The notes: generated from the sequence alone by a model not told the origin. Positions 9,655 through 19,637 are shown, numbered from the stretch's first letter. The stretch: 64,000 bases of DNA from Legionella rubrilucens (GCF_001468125.1 NZ_LNYT01000007.1:235125-299124), one strand, 5' to 3'. Numbers and translations: made by a program.

Positions 9655-10212
9655 TTAATCGATGGATTGTAATTTGCCGTCGACAAATGTCAAGGTAATG
9701 GGCGGTTGATATTGGCCGGGCTGATAAATCCATATCTGCGGTTTTTGGGCTGTGGCAACGGGTTGATTGATGTAGGTATTGTTGACTAACGAGGGATTGC
9801 CGCAGGAACCATAGACCCTTCCCACGGGATCGCCGACCTGAATACTGGTCCCGCCGCAGATGGAAAACGCATTGGTGTCGGAGCCGTTTAATTTCACACT
9901 GTACACTTTATTGTCGACCACATCGACCTGCAATTGGGCGCCGCTGTTTGTTCCGACGGGCAATGACCAGACGCCATAAAAGGCGGTGCTGGAACCCTGA
10001 TTGTTAAAAAACAATTGCTGAACCTGCACTTTCTGCATGATGGGATTATTGGATTCCTGTTTGCTTAACGGTTCGCCACAGGCAGCCCTCACTTGATCCT
10101 CGGTCATGCCGACATTGATGTAGCCGGCTTTCTGAGGGCAATAAATGGATTGAGCGGCAAATCCCTGGAATGAAAAGAGCAGCAATCCAATGGTCGTTAG
10201 TGCAGGTTTCAT
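9655..10212 (-). CDS. secreted DUF2845-like protein
   Basis: A 185-residue exported protein. The signal peptide is MKPALTTIGLLLFSFQGFAA, with the mature protein starting at QSIYCPQ. The body holds two similar Cys-centred segments, GMTEDQVRAACGEPLS and GDPVGRVYGSCGNPSL, which are typical of SmpA/BamE-like and DUF2845 proteins that begin with a 'yi..Gmt..qV...cG.P' pattern. The ATG at 10212 is chosen because GAGGG lies eight bases upstream; a start 11 codons earlier would bury the signal peptide. Function is unknown; a periplasmic role is inferred. Confidence 0.75.
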   Translation of the reverse strand: MKPALTTIGLLLFSFQGFAAQSIYCPQKAGYINVGMTEDQVRAACGEPLSKQESNNPIMQKVQVQQLFFNNQGSSTAFYGVWSLPVGTNSGAQLQVDVVDNKVYSVKLNGSDTNAFSICGGTSIQVGDPVGRVYGSCGNPSLVNNTYINQPVATAQKPQIWIYQPGQYQPPITLTFVDGKLQSID

Positions 10213-10263
10213 GGCAGCCCTCAGAAAGCGTATTCTTTGCTTCAAGTATAGCTGCTCCCCATT

Positions 10264-10283
10264 AAAAAAGGAGGCTGCCTTTT
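10264..10283 (-). terminator. weak terminator after yggT
   Basis: On the minus strand a short stem AAAAGG-loop-CCTTTT runs into further T residues directly after the yggT stop codon. The stem is only 6 base pairs and A/T-rich, so this is tentative. Confidence 0.3.
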
Positions 10284-10284
10284 C

Positions 10285-10860
10285 CTAAAGAATCGGTAAA
10301 GGCATGGATGCGCTGATAAACAGGGTAATGACCTTAATCATAATCATGATGATGATGGGTGAGAAATCAAAACCGGAAATATCCGGGATAATTTTCCGTC
10401 CCAATGCCAGTAAAGGATTGGTCATCACGGCCAGCACTTCCCCTGCCGGATGATGCCATTGCGGGTTGATCCAGCTCATGAGCGCCCGGATAAGAACCAT
10501 AAAGAACAAAAGATTAAGCGGCTGAACGATAAGATCGGCTGCGGTGAAAAGAAGCAGGTAAGAAAAGGGCATGATGGCGCCGTACACAATGAGGCCAATC
10601 AAAAAGAATTTAATCAATTCCACGGCAATGACAAACAGCAGTGTAATCCAGTCATAGCGTTTGGGGGCTGGCTGCTTTCTGTAGACCAGACGCTCCACCG
10701 GGCCGATGATTGGATTGAGCAATCCGTTGATTCCCTGGCTTATGGGATGCAGGGCGCTGATGCGGAAATAGCGTAAAAAAATACGTGCCCATAACAGTAA
10801 CAGGATTAATGAAAAAAACAGACTGACAAGGTAATACCCTACGGTTACAAGGCCTGTCAT
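10285..10860 (-). CDS. yggT: YggT family membrane protein
   Basis: A 191-residue inner-membrane protein with two YggT repeats, each made of a pair of hydrophobic helices followed by a proline-rich link: ARIFLRYFRISALHPISQGINGLLNPIIGPVERL in the first half and ALMSWINPQWHHPAGEVLAVMTNPLLALGRKIIP in the second. The family is found in osmotic and cell-envelope settings and is usually next to proC and yggS, as here. Start has a good GAGGAG site. Biochemical role is not established. Confidence 0.88.
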   Translation of the reverse strand: MTGLVTVGYYLVSLFFSLILLLLWARIFLRYFRISALHPISQGINGLLNPIIGPVERLVYRKQPAPKRYDWITLLFVIAVELIKFFLIGLIVYGAIMPFSYLLLFTAADLIVQPLNLLFFMVLIRALMSWINPQWHHPAGEVLAVMTNPLLALGRKIIPDISGFDFSPIIIMIMIKVITLFISASMPLPIL

Positions 10861-10947
10861 ACAATCTCCTCAAAGGGGATAACGTTAAGGCAGGGCGAAT
10901 GCCTAAAAAAGCCCTGCTTGAAAATGGCGTTCATTTTTTGGCTTTTT

Positions 10948-11739
10948 TCAGGCAGTGTCAATAGAACCCAATGCGTTTGCGCGATTAAATGCCGCAGTGA
11001 CGGCTGAATCAATCAACGGGACAAATCCTTTTGCCTGCAGGACATCAAGGGCAGCCGCCGTGGTGCCGGCAGGCGAGGTGACTTTTTCTCGCAGCGCCTT
11101 TGCCGACAGCCCGCTTTCTTTAAGCAGGACGGCGGCGCCCTGAACGGTTTGAGAGACAAAATCAGTCGCCTGCGCCTCCTCTATCCCAAGTTTGGTGGCC
11201 GCAGCAACCAGGGCTTCAATCAATAAAAAGACATAGGCCGGTCCGCTGCCTGAGACTGCCGTAAAGGCATTAAGCTGCGTTTCATTAACCCAGGTATAAA
11301 TTCCTGCACTCTGAAAAAGCGTAGCGACCTGCTGTTTTTGTTCGTCGGTTAAGGCTTCATTCGCTGCCAGCGGTGTCGCCCCAAGCCTCACGGCATGCGG
11401 TAAATTGGGCATGCAGCGGATGATGGCCTGTTCTTTGTTGCAAAACGATTGGATAAACGAAAGACTGACGCCCGCTGCCACGGAAATAACGACCGCCTTT
11501 GGCGGAATGGAAGGGCCAATTTCGCGGAGCACGTCGGCCATTTTGGCCGGTTTCACCGTCAGAAACAGGATATCTGTGCCGGCTATTGCAGCCTTGTTGT
11601 CGCGGTAGCATGACAGTGAACCGATTTGACCGGGTTCAAGCGAGGGAGAGGCGGCCCGGATCATCAGGGTTTTGTCTTTTTCAAAACCCTGAATTAAAGC
11701 CCGTGCCATGTTCCCGTAGCCAATAAAAGCAATGTTCAT
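10948..11739 (-). CDS. proC: pyrroline-5-carboxylate reductase
   Basis: Final step of proline synthesis, NAD(P)H-dependent reduction of pyrroline-5-carboxylate. The 263-residue product shows the Rossmann start MNIAFIGYGNMARALIQGF, the VSVAAGVSL strand and the family signature in the C-terminal dimerisation domain (GTTAAALDVLQAKGF). AVSGSGPAYVFL is the conserved substrate loop. The ATG overlaps the yggS stop by 4 bases, so it is coupled with that gene, and yggT follows 87 bases downstream. Confidence 0.95.
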   Translation of the reverse strand: MNIAFIGYGNMARALIQGFEKDKTLMIRAASPSLEPGQIGSLSCYRDNKAAIAGTDILFLTVKPAKMADVLREIGPSIPPKAVVISVAAGVSLSFIQSFCNKEQAIIRCMPNLPHAVRLGATPLAANEALTDEQKQQVATLFQSAGIYTWVNETQLNAFTAVSGSGPAYVFLLIEALVAAATKLGIEEAQATDFVSQTVQGAAVLLKESGLSAKALREKVTSPAGTTAAALDVLQAKGFVPLIDSAVTAAFNRANALGSIDTA

Positions 11740-12461
11740 TCATTCTTTCCTGTTTTGGGGCGTTCGCCAAAAATGGCCCGGCCAATGCGGACTAAAGTAC
11801 TGCCGGCACGTATGGCGGCTTTTAAATCATCACTCATGCCCATCGATAAGGTATCCATCTGCAAGTGCAGGCGTTGATTGGTTTCCTGAAGCAAGGTGGC
11901 GAGCCGCTGGAAGCTGGCATACTGTTCCTCTTCAGCGGCCAGTGGTCGGGGAATGGCCATAAATCCACGGACACGCAGGCTCGGCAAGTGATGTATGCGT
12001 TCAATCAAGCCAGCAGCTTTCGCAGGCTCAATGCCGGATTTGCTGTCTTCTCTGTCGAGATTAATCTGGATGCAGACATTGAGCGGCGGCCTATCGAGTG
12101 GCCGCGCCTGCGACAGAAGGCAGGCGATTTTTTCTCTCTCAACGCTGTGAACCCAGTCAAAATGGCTGGCGATGTCCTTCGCTTTATTGCTTTGCAGGGG
12201 GCCAATGTAATGCCAGGTCAGCGGCAGATGCTTAAGGGCATTGAGTTTCTCGCGGGCTTCCTGCCAGTAATTTTCGCCGATGTCGCTCACGCCGGCTGCA
12301 AAGGCTTCCTGGATTGCACTGGCGGGCTGTCCCTTGCTGACCGCCAGTATACAAATCTCCCGCGGGTCGCGTTGATAGACCCTGGCTGTGTCAGCGACCT
12401 GCTGCTGAATAAGGTGTAGGCGTTCGGCAATCGTCATGGTGTCGTCAAGAGCTGCATTCAT
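11736..12461 (-). CDS. yggS: PLP homeostasis protein (YggS/PROSC family)
   Basis: A 241-residue single-domain alanine-racemase-fold protein that binds pyridoxal phosphate and buffers its level; no enzyme reaction is known. The Lys that carries PLP lies in ICILAVSKGQPA near residue 38; GENYWQEAREK, WHYIGPLQSNK and the C-terminal LSMGMSDDLKAAIRAGSTLVRIGRAIFG are all characteristic. First gene of the yggS-proC-yggT unit and divergent from pilT, whose upstream region it shares. Confidence 0.94.
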   Translation of the reverse strand: MNAALDDTMTIAERLHLIQQQVADTARVYQRDPREICILAVSKGQPASAIQEAFAAGVSDIGENYWQEAREKLNALKHLPLTWHYIGPLQSNKAKDIASHFDWVHSVEREKIACLLSQARPLDRPPLNVCIQINLDREDSKSGIEPAKAAGLIERIHHLPSLRVRGFMAIPRPLAAEEEQYASFQRLATLLQETNQRLHLQMDTLSMGMSDDLKAAIRAGSTLVRIGRAIFGERPKTGKNE

Positions 12462-12574
12462 TTAAAATGCTAACGATATCAAAGAGGCTTTATCCCTACA
12501 ATCATTGCCCGACGGCGGTTAGTGAGCTACTCTATGAAATAGTAGGATTCAGCAACGTGATGACAGGGATTGAT

Positions 12575-13609
12575 ATGGACATTGCCGAGTTGTTAGCGTT
12601 TTCAGTTAAAAATAATTCCTCGGATCTGCATTTATCAGCAGGATTGCCCCCGATGATTCGCGTCGACGGCGATTTGCGACGGATTAACGTGCCGGCTCTG
12701 GAGCATAAAGATGTCATTAAAATCATTTATGACATCATGAATGACAAGCAGCGCAAGGAATTCGAGGAGCACCTTGAAACCGACTTTTCATTTGAAATTC
12801 TCAACCTTGCTCGTTTCAGGGTGAACGCGTTTACCCAGTCACGCGGTGCCGGTGCGGTATTCAGGACCATTCCTTCCAAAATTTTAAGCATGGAAGATTT
12901 GGGGTTGCCGCCGGTCTTTGCCGAAATGGCCAGTTACCCCAAAGGGCTGGTGTTGGTTACAGGACCGACTGGCTCGGGGAAGAGTACCACGCTCGCGGCG
13001 GTCATCGATTACATCAATTCCAGCCGCTACGAGCACATCCTGACGGTTGAGGATCCCATTGAATTCGTTCACAACAGCAAGAAATGCCTGGTCAACCAGC
13101 GGGAAGTGCACCGCGATACCCACAGTTTCAATGCGGCCCTGCGTTCAGCCCTGCGTGAAGACCCCGACATCATCCTGGTGGGGGAGTTGCGGGATTTGGA
13201 AACCATTCGTCTGGCCATGACTGCGGCAGAAACCGGACATCTGGTTTTTGGCACCCTGCACACCAACTCGGCCACCAAAACCATCAACCGGATCATTGAC
13301 GTCTTCCCTGGCGAAGAAAAATCCATGATTCGCTCGATGTTATCTGAGTCGCTAATGGCCGTGGTGGCGCAAAGCCTGTTGAAAAAAGTGGGGGGAGGCC
13401 GGGTGGCGGCGCTGGAAATCATGATTTGCAATTCAGCCATCCGCAACCTGATTCGCGAAGACAAGGTGGCGCAGATGTATTCTTCCATCCAGACAGGGCA
13501 GGCCAAGGGCATGCAGACGCTCGATCAGCATTTGACTCAGCTTGTCCATGATAACCTGATTGCCAAACACACCGCGCGGGACGTGGCGATTAATAAAACC
13601 TTATTCTAG
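12575..13609 (+). CDS. pilT: type IV pilus retraction ATPase
   Basis: A 344-residue hexameric ATPase that powers pilus retraction for twitching and DNA uptake. It starts MDIAELLAFSVKNNSSDLHL as PilT does; Walker A is GPTGSGKSTT near residue 132, the Asp box and Walker B region reads LREDPDIILVGELRD, and the AIRNLIRE motif needed for retraction is present near residue 290. The ATG at 12575 gives the standard length and has AGGGA before it; the frame is open upstream to 12467 but that extension would have no family match. No pilU follows. Confidence 0.95.
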   Translation: MDIAELLAFSVKNNSSDLHLSAGLPPMIRVDGDLRRINVPALEHKDVIKIIYDIMNDKQRKEFEEHLETDFSFEILNLARFRVNAFTQSRGAGAVFRTIPSKILSMEDLGLPPVFAEMASYPKGLVLVTGPTGSGKSTTLAAVIDYINSSRYEHILTVEDPIEFVHNSKKCLVNQREVHRDTHSFNAALRSALREDPDIILVGELRDLETIRLAMTAAETGHLVFGTLHTNSATKTINRIIDVFPGEEKSMIRSMLSESLMAVVAQSLLKKVGGGRVAALEIMICNSAIRNLIREDKVAQMYSSIQTGQAKGMQTLDQHLTQLVHDNLIAKHTARDVAINKTLF

Positions 13610-13632
13610 TTTTGCTGGCCCGCAATAGTGTC

Positions 13633-13656
13633 CCCTCTCTCGCAGGCGGGAGAGGG
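13633..13656. terminator. hairpin between convergent pilT and rph
   Basis: An 11-base stem (13633-13643 with 13646-13656, one G-T pair) built from CCCTCTC and GAGAGGG lies between two convergent genes. There is no T tract, so it may be a dispersed palindrome rather than an intrinsic terminator. Confidence 0.4.
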
Positions 13657-13711
13657 ATGGAGAGAGGGCTGTTATTAAATAAAGACCCCGGGCTCGGGAT
13701 GCGCCTGATTG

Positions 13712-14431
13712 TCAGGCTTTAAGACCGGCTTCCTTTTGAAGCTGAATTAATTGCGAAATCCCGCCTTCGGCCAGAGACAGCATGTCGTTGAGTTGTTGGC
13801 GGGAGAAACTTTTATCTTCGGCGGTGCCTTGCACTTCAATGAATTCACCGGCTTCATTCATGACCACGTTCATGTCGGTTTCTGCCAGCACGTCTTCAGC
13901 GTAATCCAGATCGAGCACGGCCTGGCCGCGGTAGACACCCACGGAGACGGCCGCGATGTAATGGAAGGCGGGCATTTTGCGCAGTTTCTCACGGGCAACC
14001 ATCCAGTCGACAGCGTCTTTCATGGCAACACAGGCCCCCGTAATCGCGGCTGTGCGCGTGCCGCCGTCGGCCTGGATCACGTCACAGTCGATGGTCAGGG
14101 TATTTTCGCCAAGTACCTTTAAATCCATACAGGCCCTTAATGAGCGGCCAATCAGGCGTTGAATTTCCAGGGTGCGTCCGCCCTGACGGCCTTTGCTGGC
14201 TTCACGTTCGGTACGGCTGTGGGTTGCGCGGGGCAGCATGCCGTATTCGGCAGTAATCCAGCCCTGATTTTTACCTTTTAAAAAACGGGGCACGCCCTCG
14301 ACGACGGATGCGGTGCACAGTACGCGGGTTTGGCCAAATTCCACCAGCACAGAGCCTTCGGCATGCTGAGTGTAGTGGCGGGTAATTTTGATGGGGCGTA
14401 ACTGATTGACTTCGCGATTACTGGGGCGCAT
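13712..14431 (-). CDS. rph: ribonuclease PH
   Basis: Phosphorolytic 3'-5' exoribonuclease that trims tRNA 3' ends. The 239-residue length is standard. Visible signatures are [14 protein letters not shown], the phosphate-binding [10 protein letters not shown] and [25 protein letters not shown], and [21 protein letters not shown]. Divergent from yicC, with which it shares a 117-base promoter region; the adjacency of rph and yicC is conserved in many gammaproteobacteria. Confidence 0.96.
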   Translation of the reverse strand: MRPSNREVNQLRPIKITRHYTQHAEGSVLVEFGQTRVLCTASVVEGVPRFLKGKNQGWITAEYGMLPRATHSRTEREASKGRQGGRTLEIQRLIGRSLRACMDLKVLGENTLTIDCDVIQADGGTRTAAITGACVAMKDAVDWMVAREKLRKMPAFHYIAAVSVGVYRGQAVLDLDYAEDVLAETDMNVVMNEAGEFIEVQGTAEDKSFSRQQLNDMLSLAEGGISQLIQLQKEAGLKA

Positions 14432-14491
14432 GGTTGATCCTCGCTAAAAATGTGCAAGTATACTCTTTTCCAGGCAATCATGCACCTGGGC

Positions 14492-14519
14492 TTGCATTTG
14501 TACAAATTTCGTTTATAGT
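14492..14519 (+). promoter_or_regulatory. putative sigma-70 promoter of yicC-gmk
   Basis: TTGCAT at 14492-14497 and TATAGT at 14514-14519 with a 16-base spacer, ending 29 bases before the yicC ATG in the gap between divergent rph and yicC. Pattern match only. Confidence 0.5.
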
Positions 14520-14548
14520 CGCCCCACCTTAGTCAATCCGGGTTCTTT

Positions 14549-15415
14549 ATGACTCAAAGCATGACTGCCTTTGCACGAGCTCAGGCTCAGGTCGAGGCGA
14601 CAACCCTGTGTTGGGAAATTCGTTCGGTGAATCATCGTTACCAGGAAATTTCGTTCAGGCTGCCTGAGATTTTTCGTTTCCTGGAAAATGACCTGCGCCA
14701 TCTGCTGCGCGAGCAGTGCAGCCGCGGTAAATTCGAATGCCAACTGAAATTGACGGAAAGTGACAGGCAGGCCCAGTCCATAACCATAAATCAGTCCTTG
14801 CTGGACTCGCTGCTGGCCGTGGGCGGTAAACTGGCGGCTGAAAAGCACTTAGCCAATGATTTAACCCTGTCATCGCTGTTGAATTGGCCTGGCGTCGTGC
14901 AAGTGGCTCAACCGGATGCAGAGAATCTGGCCAGTCAGGTCAAACAATTATTTCAGCAGGCGGTCACGGCGCTCACCAGCGCCCGAATGACTGAGGGAGA
15001 CGCCTTAGAGCATTACCTGCAGTTGCGGGTTAAAAAAATGCAGGATGAAGTCAATAAGGCCCGGATGGCTGTCAGCGTGTCGCTGGATGATGCACGCGAC
15101 AAATTATTAACCCGGTTGCATGCCTTGCAGCTTGATGTTGATCACGCCCGTGTCGAGCAGGAAATTGCCCTTATGCTGACGCGCATGGATGTCAGCGAAG
15201 AACTTGACCGCTTGACGACGCATCTGCTGGAAGTTGTGCGCGTATTGAGTAATACTGAAGCTTCGGGTCGACGGCTTGATTTTCTAATGCAGGAATTAAA
15301 TCGTGAAGCCAATACGCTGGGTTCGAAATCGGATTCCATTGCTTTAACCCAGTGTGCGATTGAAATGAAAGTGTTGATCGAACAAATGCGAGAGCAAATT
15401 CAAAACATAGAGTAA
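14549..15415 (+). CDS. yicC: YicC family endoribonuclease
   Basis: A 288-residue YicC-like protein. Members are metal-dependent endoribonucleases linked to small-RNA turnover and stationary-phase survival. The start [12 protein letters not shown], the segment [19 protein letters not shown] and the C-terminal [22 protein letters not shown] are the family's hallmarks. A charged helical middle part (about 140-200) could be a coiled coil. gmk starts 5 bases after its stop, so the two form one operon. Confidence 0.93.
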   Translation: MTQSMTAFARAQAQVEATTLCWEIRSVNHRYQEISFRLPEIFRFLENDLRHLLREQCSRGKFECQLKLTESDRQAQSITINQSLLDSLLAVGGKLAAEKHLANDLTLSSLLNWPGVVQVAQPDAENLASQVKQLFQQAVTALTSARMTEGDALEHYLQLRVKKMQDEVNKARMAVSVSLDDARDKLLTRLHALQLDVDHARVEQEIALMLTRMDVSEELDRLTTHLLEVVRVLSNTEASGRRLDFLMQELNREANTLGSKSDSIALTQCAIEMKVLIEQMREQIQNIE

Positions 15416-15420
15416 ATAAA

Positions 15421-16044
15421 ATGGCCAATTTATTGCTTGGAAATATTTTCATCGTCGCTGCTCCTTCCGGTGGCGGCAAAACCAGTCTAGTCAAACACCT
15501 GATTGGCGCCCTGGATGACATCGAAGTATCCATCTCTCATACGACACGTGCCATACGCCCGGGTGAAAAAGAAGGCGTGGATTATTTCTTTGTGGATGAA
15601 AAACGTTTCCTCGAGATGGTCAATGACAATGATTTCGTTGAGCACGCACAGGTTTTTAACCATTATTACGGGACATCGGTGGCGCAAATCAATGCTCGTT
15701 TGAGCGCCGGCATCGATGTGGTCCTTGATATCGACTGGCAGGGGGCGCAGCAAATCCGCCGCATTTTCCCGCAGGCCATCAGCATTTTCGTGGTTCCGCC
15801 GTCCTTAGATGTGTTAAAACAGCGTCTGCAGGAAAGAAAACAGGACAAGGAAGACGTCATTGCGGATCGCATGCACAGAGCTCAGGATGAATTAAGTCAT
15901 TTCTCAGAGTTTGACTACCTGATTGTCAATGATGAATTCGAAAAGGCGGCCTCGGATCTCAAGGCCATTGTTAAAGCCAATCGTCTGACGTTACAACGTC
16001 AGTCGGCTAAAGTAGGAAAATTACTTTCTTTCCTGCTCTCATAG
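15421..16044 (+). CDS. gmk: guanylate kinase
   Basis: Phosphorylates GMP to GDP with ATP. The 207 residues include the P-loop [10 protein letters not shown] near residue 15, the GMP-binding [21 protein letters not shown] and the lid-region helix. The last helix [11 protein letters not shown] is typical. It follows yicC within 5 bases and precedes rpoZ, an order common in gammaproteobacteria (gmk-rpoZ-spoT) that ties guanine nucleotide supply to ppGpp metabolism. Confidence 0.96.
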   Translation: MANLLLGNIFIVAAPSGGGKTSLVKHLIGALDDIEVSISHTTRAIRPGEKEGVDYFFVDEKRFLEMVNDNDFVEHAQVFNHYYGTSVAQINARLSAGIDVVLDIDWQGAQQIRRIFPQAISIFVVPPSLDVLKQRLQERKQDKEDVIADRMHRAQDELSHFSEFDYLIVNDEFEKAASDLKAIVKANRLTLQRQSAKVGKLLSFLLS

Positions 16045-16127
16045 CAGTAAAATAGAATGTTTTAGCTAAAAAGTAGGCAATACCCTGAATCAAGGGATTG
16101 CCGTTTCAATTCTGGAGGGGAGTTTGT

Positions 16128-16331
16128 ATGGCACGTGTAACGGTAGAAGATTGTTTAGAGCACGTAGCAAATCGTTTTGAATTGGTCATGGTGGCTACAA
16201 AACGTGCACGCCAAATCGCAGTCCGCGGCGAGCAGCCAATGGTGGATTGGGAAAATGACAAACCCACGGTGGTTGCCTTAAGAGAAATCGCTGCCGGATT
16301 AATCACGCCTGAGATTTTAGAAAAAGATTAA
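16128..16331 (+). CDS. rpoZ: RNA polymerase omega subunit
   Basis: A 67-residue omega subunit that helps fold the beta-prime chain and contributes to the ppGpp site of RNA polymerase. [23 protein letters not shown] and the ARQIAVRG motif are near-invariant in the family. The ATG at 16128 is preceded by GGAGGGG; the frame extends upstream to 16098 without a site. Shorter than the E. coli protein (91) because the variable tail is absent. Sits between gmk and spoT. Confidence 0.95.
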   Translation: MARVTVEDCLEHVANRFELVMVATKRARQIAVRGEQPMVDWENDKPTVVALREIAAGLITPEILEKD

Positions 16332-16410
16332 TAAGCTGATTTCTGCCCTGTATCCGGTTTCGTGTCTTCGCGAACCCTGGGACTTACTTAATCATCCCAA
16401 GTCAGGAATT

Positions 16411-16440
16411 ATCATCAAGATGGCTTATTGTCTTGATGAT
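16411..16440. repeat. perfect 10-base inverted repeat between rpoZ and spoT
   Basis: ATCATCAAGA at 16411-16420 is repeated inverted at 16431-16440 with a 10-base loop. No T tract follows. It could be an operator or a weak terminator for rpoZ; neither can be decided from the sequence. Confidence 0.5.
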
Positions 16441-16594
16441 TCGGGCATTGATGTCGATACTTATAAATAGAGTACAATTTTTAATAATAAAATTGGTTTA
16501 AGGCTTTCGATGTGTTGGCAATATCGCTTGAATTATAACCAGGGAGCTGCGGCTCGCCTAATAATAGCCGTCATCAAAGCGAGGGGAGTGAGGC

Positions 16595-18718
16595 GTGAGC
16601 TACTTTAAGGAGCTGGATGAAGAGCTTAAATGCTATCTTGAGCAACCCTACATAGAAAAATGCCATCAAGCCTATCTGGTGGCTGAAAAAGCACACCAGG
16701 GCCAAATGCGTCGTTCTGGCGAGCCTTACATTACCCACCCGGTTGCTGCAGCCCTTATTCTTGCCCGAATGCGTCTTGATTACCAGACCATCATGGCCAC
16801 GCTGCTGCATGACGTCGTTGAAGACACATCCATCAGCAAAGACGATTTAACCCAGCAATTCGGGGAAGACGTCACTGCCCTGGTGGATGGCGTGACCAAA
16901 TTAACCAAGATCAAATTTGAATCCCGGGCGGAGGCTCAGGCGGAAAACTTCCGTAAAATGGTGCTTGCCATGGTGAAGGATATCCGTGTCATCATCGTCA
17001 AACTGGCCGACCGTTTCCATAACATGCACACCTTGGGCGCCATGCCGCGCTTGAAACGCCGCCGCATCGCCATTGAAACCCTGGAAATCTATGCCCCGAT
17101 TGCCAACCGTCTGGGGATGCATGCGCTGTATACCGGCCTTGAAGATCTGGGTTTTCAGGCGTTGTATCCCATGCGCTACCGTGCCATCAAGTCTGCGGTG
17201 GAAAAATCACGCGGTAACCGCCGCGAATTGACCCAGCGCATTGAAAACGATTTGCAGAAAGCCCTGCAGGATTTGAATATTCCTTATGAGCATGTGTTTG
17301 GCCGGCAGAAGCACTTGTACAGCATTTACCGTAAGATGAAACAGAAAAAAGCGTCGTTTACTGAAATCACGGATGTATTTGCTTTCCGGGTGATTACCGA
17401 AGACATTGACTCCTGCTATCGGGTGCTCGGCGCCTTGCACCGCACTTACAAACCCGTGCCCCAACGGTTTAAAGATTACATCGGCATTCCCAAGGCCAAC
17501 GGTTACCAATCCCTGCATACGACTCTTTTTGGCCCCTATGGCGTTCCCCTGGAAGTGCAGATTCGTACACGCGACATGGACAAAGTGGCTGAAAACGGGG
17601 TTGCGGCACACTGGATTTACAAATCCTCAGGACTTGAAATCAACGAAGCCCAGTTAAGGGCTCGGGAATGGGTACAGCGTTTGCTGGAGATGCAGCGCAG
17701 CACGGGTAATTCCCTTGAATTCATTGAAAACGTCAAAATTGACCTGTTTCCTGATGAAATTTACGTCTTTACGCCTAAAGGCCATATCATGGAATTACCC
17801 AAAGGGGCAACACCGGTTGATTTTGCCTATACCGTTCATTCCGGTGTGGGTAACAGTTGCGTGGCTGCCAAAGTTAACCGCCGCCTGGTGCCGTTGAGCA
17901 TTCCGCTGTCCAATGGACAAACGGTGGAAATCATCACCGCCCCGGGCGCCCATCCCAACCCGGCCTGGTTAAACTTTGTCGTGACCGGCAAGGCGCGCAG
18001 CAATATCCGCCATTTTCTGAAAAGCCAGCAGCATGCAGAATCCATTGTTCTGGGTAAACGATTGCTCGATCAGGCATTAAACGAACTGGGCAGTGAATTA
18101 TCCAAGGTACCGCCTGAATCCATTCAGGCTTTATTGCAGGATCTCAATTACAAATCAGCCGATGAGCTGTATTACGCGGTGGGGATCGGCAATCAAATGC
18201 CCATGGTCATTGCCAAACGCTTGGTTATCACCCAGGAAAGCCCGGACCTTGAAAAAACAACCCAGGGCGGGCCTTTAGCCATTAAGGGCACCGAGGGGAT
18301 GGTAATTCATTTTGCCGATTGCTGCCAACCCATTCCCGGCGACAGTATTGTTGGACGTTTCCAGCAGGGTCGGGGTATCATTGTTCATGCCAGTGATTGT
18401 CCGCAGGTCAATCATGTCCGAAGCCATCCTGAGCAATTCATTTCCTTGCGCTGGGATGAGCAGGTGCAGGGCGAGTACTGGGTAGATATCACGGTGGATG
18501 TAGCTAACCAGCGCGGTGTACTCGCGGCCTTGGCCACGGCCATTGCAGAAGCGGAATCCAATATTGGCAATATTAATGTCGACCCACGGGATGGCCGGCA
18601 TAATGCGGTCACGTTTTCCATCAGTGTCCGCGACCGAACCCATTTAGCCAGAGTCATGCGGCGCCTGCGGGCCAATAAAGTGGTCATGCGCCTTTACCGT
18701 AAGAAACAGGGGGAATAA
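16595..18718 (+). CDS. spoT: bifunctional (p)ppGpp synthetase/hydrolase
   Basis: A 707-residue RSH enzyme that makes and degrades the alarmone ppGpp. In order: HD hydrolase domain (HPVAAALI, then HDVVEDTSI and RFHNMHT), synthetase domain (RFKDYIGIPKANGYQSLHT near 300), TGS domain starting DEIYVFTPKGHIMELPKGATPVDFAY, and a C-terminal ACT domain after HFADCCQPIPGD. The hydrolase residues are intact, which favours SpoT over RelA. Start is GTG with GAGGGGAG upstream. In Legionella ppGpp drives the switch to the transmissive, virulent phase, so this gene is a link to effector expression. Confidence 0.95.
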   Translation: MSYFKELDEELKCYLEQPYIEKCHQAYLVAEKAHQGQMRRSGEPYITHPVAAALILARMRLDYQTIMATLLHDVVEDTSISKDDLTQQFGEDVTALVDGVTKLTKIKFESRAEAQAENFRKMVLAMVKDIRVIIVKLADRFHNMHTLGAMPRLKRRRIAIETLEIYAPIANRLGMHALYTGLEDLGFQALYPMRYRAIKSAVEKSRGNRRELTQRIENDLQKALQDLNIPYEHVFGRQKHLYSIYRKMKQKKASFTEITDVFAFRVITEDIDSCYRVLGALHRTYKPVPQRFKDYIGIPKANGYQSLHTTLFGPYGVPLEVQIRTRDMDKVAENGVAAHWIYKSSGLEINEAQLRAREWVQRLLEMQRSTGNSLEFIENVKIDLFPDEIYVFTPKGHIMELPKGATPVDFAYTVHSGVGNSCVAAKVNRRLVPLSIPLSNGQTVEIITAPGAHPNPAWLNFVVTGKARSNIRHFLKSQQHAESIVLGKRLLDQALNELGSELSKVPPESIQALLQDLNYKSADELYYAVGIGNQMPMVIAKRLVITQESPDLEKTTQGGPLAIKGTEGMVIHFADCCQPIPGDSIVGRFQQGRGIIVHASDCPQVNHVRSHPEQFISLRWDEQVQGEYWVDITVDVANQRGVLAALATAIAEAESNIGNINVDPRDGRHNAVTFSISVRDRTHLARVMRRLRANKVVMRLYRKKQGE

Positions 18719-18721
18719 TTC

Positions 18722-19105
18722 ATGCAAGCGATTCACAGCGAAGTAGCTCCAGCAGCGATTGGAACGTACAGTCAGGCGGTTCGTTGCGGCGATACCGTGT
18801 ATTTATCCGGGCAAATTCCGCTCGATCCTAAAACCATGCAGCTTTGCAGTGACGAAATCAGGCTGCAGATTAATCAGGTTCTTGACAATTTAACCGCCGT
18901 GTGCGAAGCCGCCGGCGGCACCTTGGCCAATGTGGTCAAACTGAACGTGTACCTGACGGATTTGAACCATTTTCCATTGGTCAACGAAGCAATGACCCGT
19001 TATTTCGCCGAACCGTTCCCGGCCCGGGCGGCCATTGGTGTGGCTGCGCTGCCGCGGGGTGCTCAGGTCGAAATGGACGGCATTTTGGTTTTACCCCGGA
19101 AATAA
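18722..19105 (+). CDS. ridA: RidA family reactive imine/enamine deaminase
   Basis: A 127-residue RidA/YjgF protein that hydrolyses 2-aminoacrylate and similar intermediates of PLP enzymes. The key Arg lies in [21 protein letters not shown] near residue 103, and [13 protein letters not shown] and [11 protein letters not shown] are conserved. It starts 3 bases after the spoT stop, an arrangement common to many proteobacteria. Confidence 0.95.
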   Translation: MQAIHSEVAPAAIGTYSQAVRCGDTVYLSGQIPLDPKTMQLCSDEIRLQINQVLDNLTAVCEAAGGTLANVVKLNVYLTDLNHFPLVNEAMTRYFAEPFPARAAIGVAALPRGAQVEMDGILVLPRK

Positions 19106-19118
19106 GTGAGTCACTGGC

Positions 19119-19607
19119 GTGGAAGACGATTCATACGCCCGCACGGGGCGTAAGATGTTCATTATTGCCTGGCTGATTTTATTCGGCCTGCTGTTTACTT
19201 TTTTTTATGTTCACGACCAGCATGATCCTGCCCGCTATGAGATTGACCGGGGTACATTGACCATTAAAAGCGACCGGCAGGGTCATTACCGCGTCAAAGG
19301 GTTCATTAATGACAAGGCCGTCGAGTTTATGGTGGATACGGGTGCCAGTCTCGTGGCCATTCCTAAAACGGTGGCCGACGAGCTTCACCTTCAAGGGCGT
19401 TATCCCATTACGCTCAATACCGCCAGCGGCGAAGTCACGGGCCTGTTAACGCGGCTGGATCGGTTATCTTTTGGTCCTTTTGAATTAAAAGACATCAAAG
19501 CGGTCATTTTACCCGATGAACAGGACGAGATGGTGCTGTTGGGAATGAATGTGCTGTCGCTTTTTAATTTATCGCAGAAAGACAGGCAATTGATCATCGA
19601 AAAATAG
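19119..19607 (+). CDS. membrane-anchored retropepsin-like aspartic protease (TIGR02281 type)
   Basis: A 162-residue clan AA aspartic protease. A short cytoplasmic head (ARTGRKM) leads to one membrane helix (FIIAWLILFGLLFTFFYV, residues 14-31), and the protease domain faces the periplasm. The active-site triplet is MVDTGASLVAIP near residue 72, one per chain, so a homodimer is expected. A GTG start at 19119 is preferred because the head matches the family; the internal ATG at 19155 would remove it. In line with spoT-ridA and probably in the same transcript. Substrate unknown. Confidence 0.85.
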   Translation: MEDDSYARTGRKMFIIAWLILFGLLFTFFYVHDQHDPARYEIDRGTLTIKSDRQGHYRVKGFINDKAVEFMVDTGASLVAIPKTVADELHLQGRYPITLNTASGEVTGLLTRLDRLSFGPFELKDIKAVILPDEQDEMVLLGMNVLSLFNLSQKDRQLIIEK

Positions 19608-19637
19608 GTTTTACACACTCAGGTCAACAGGTTTTTT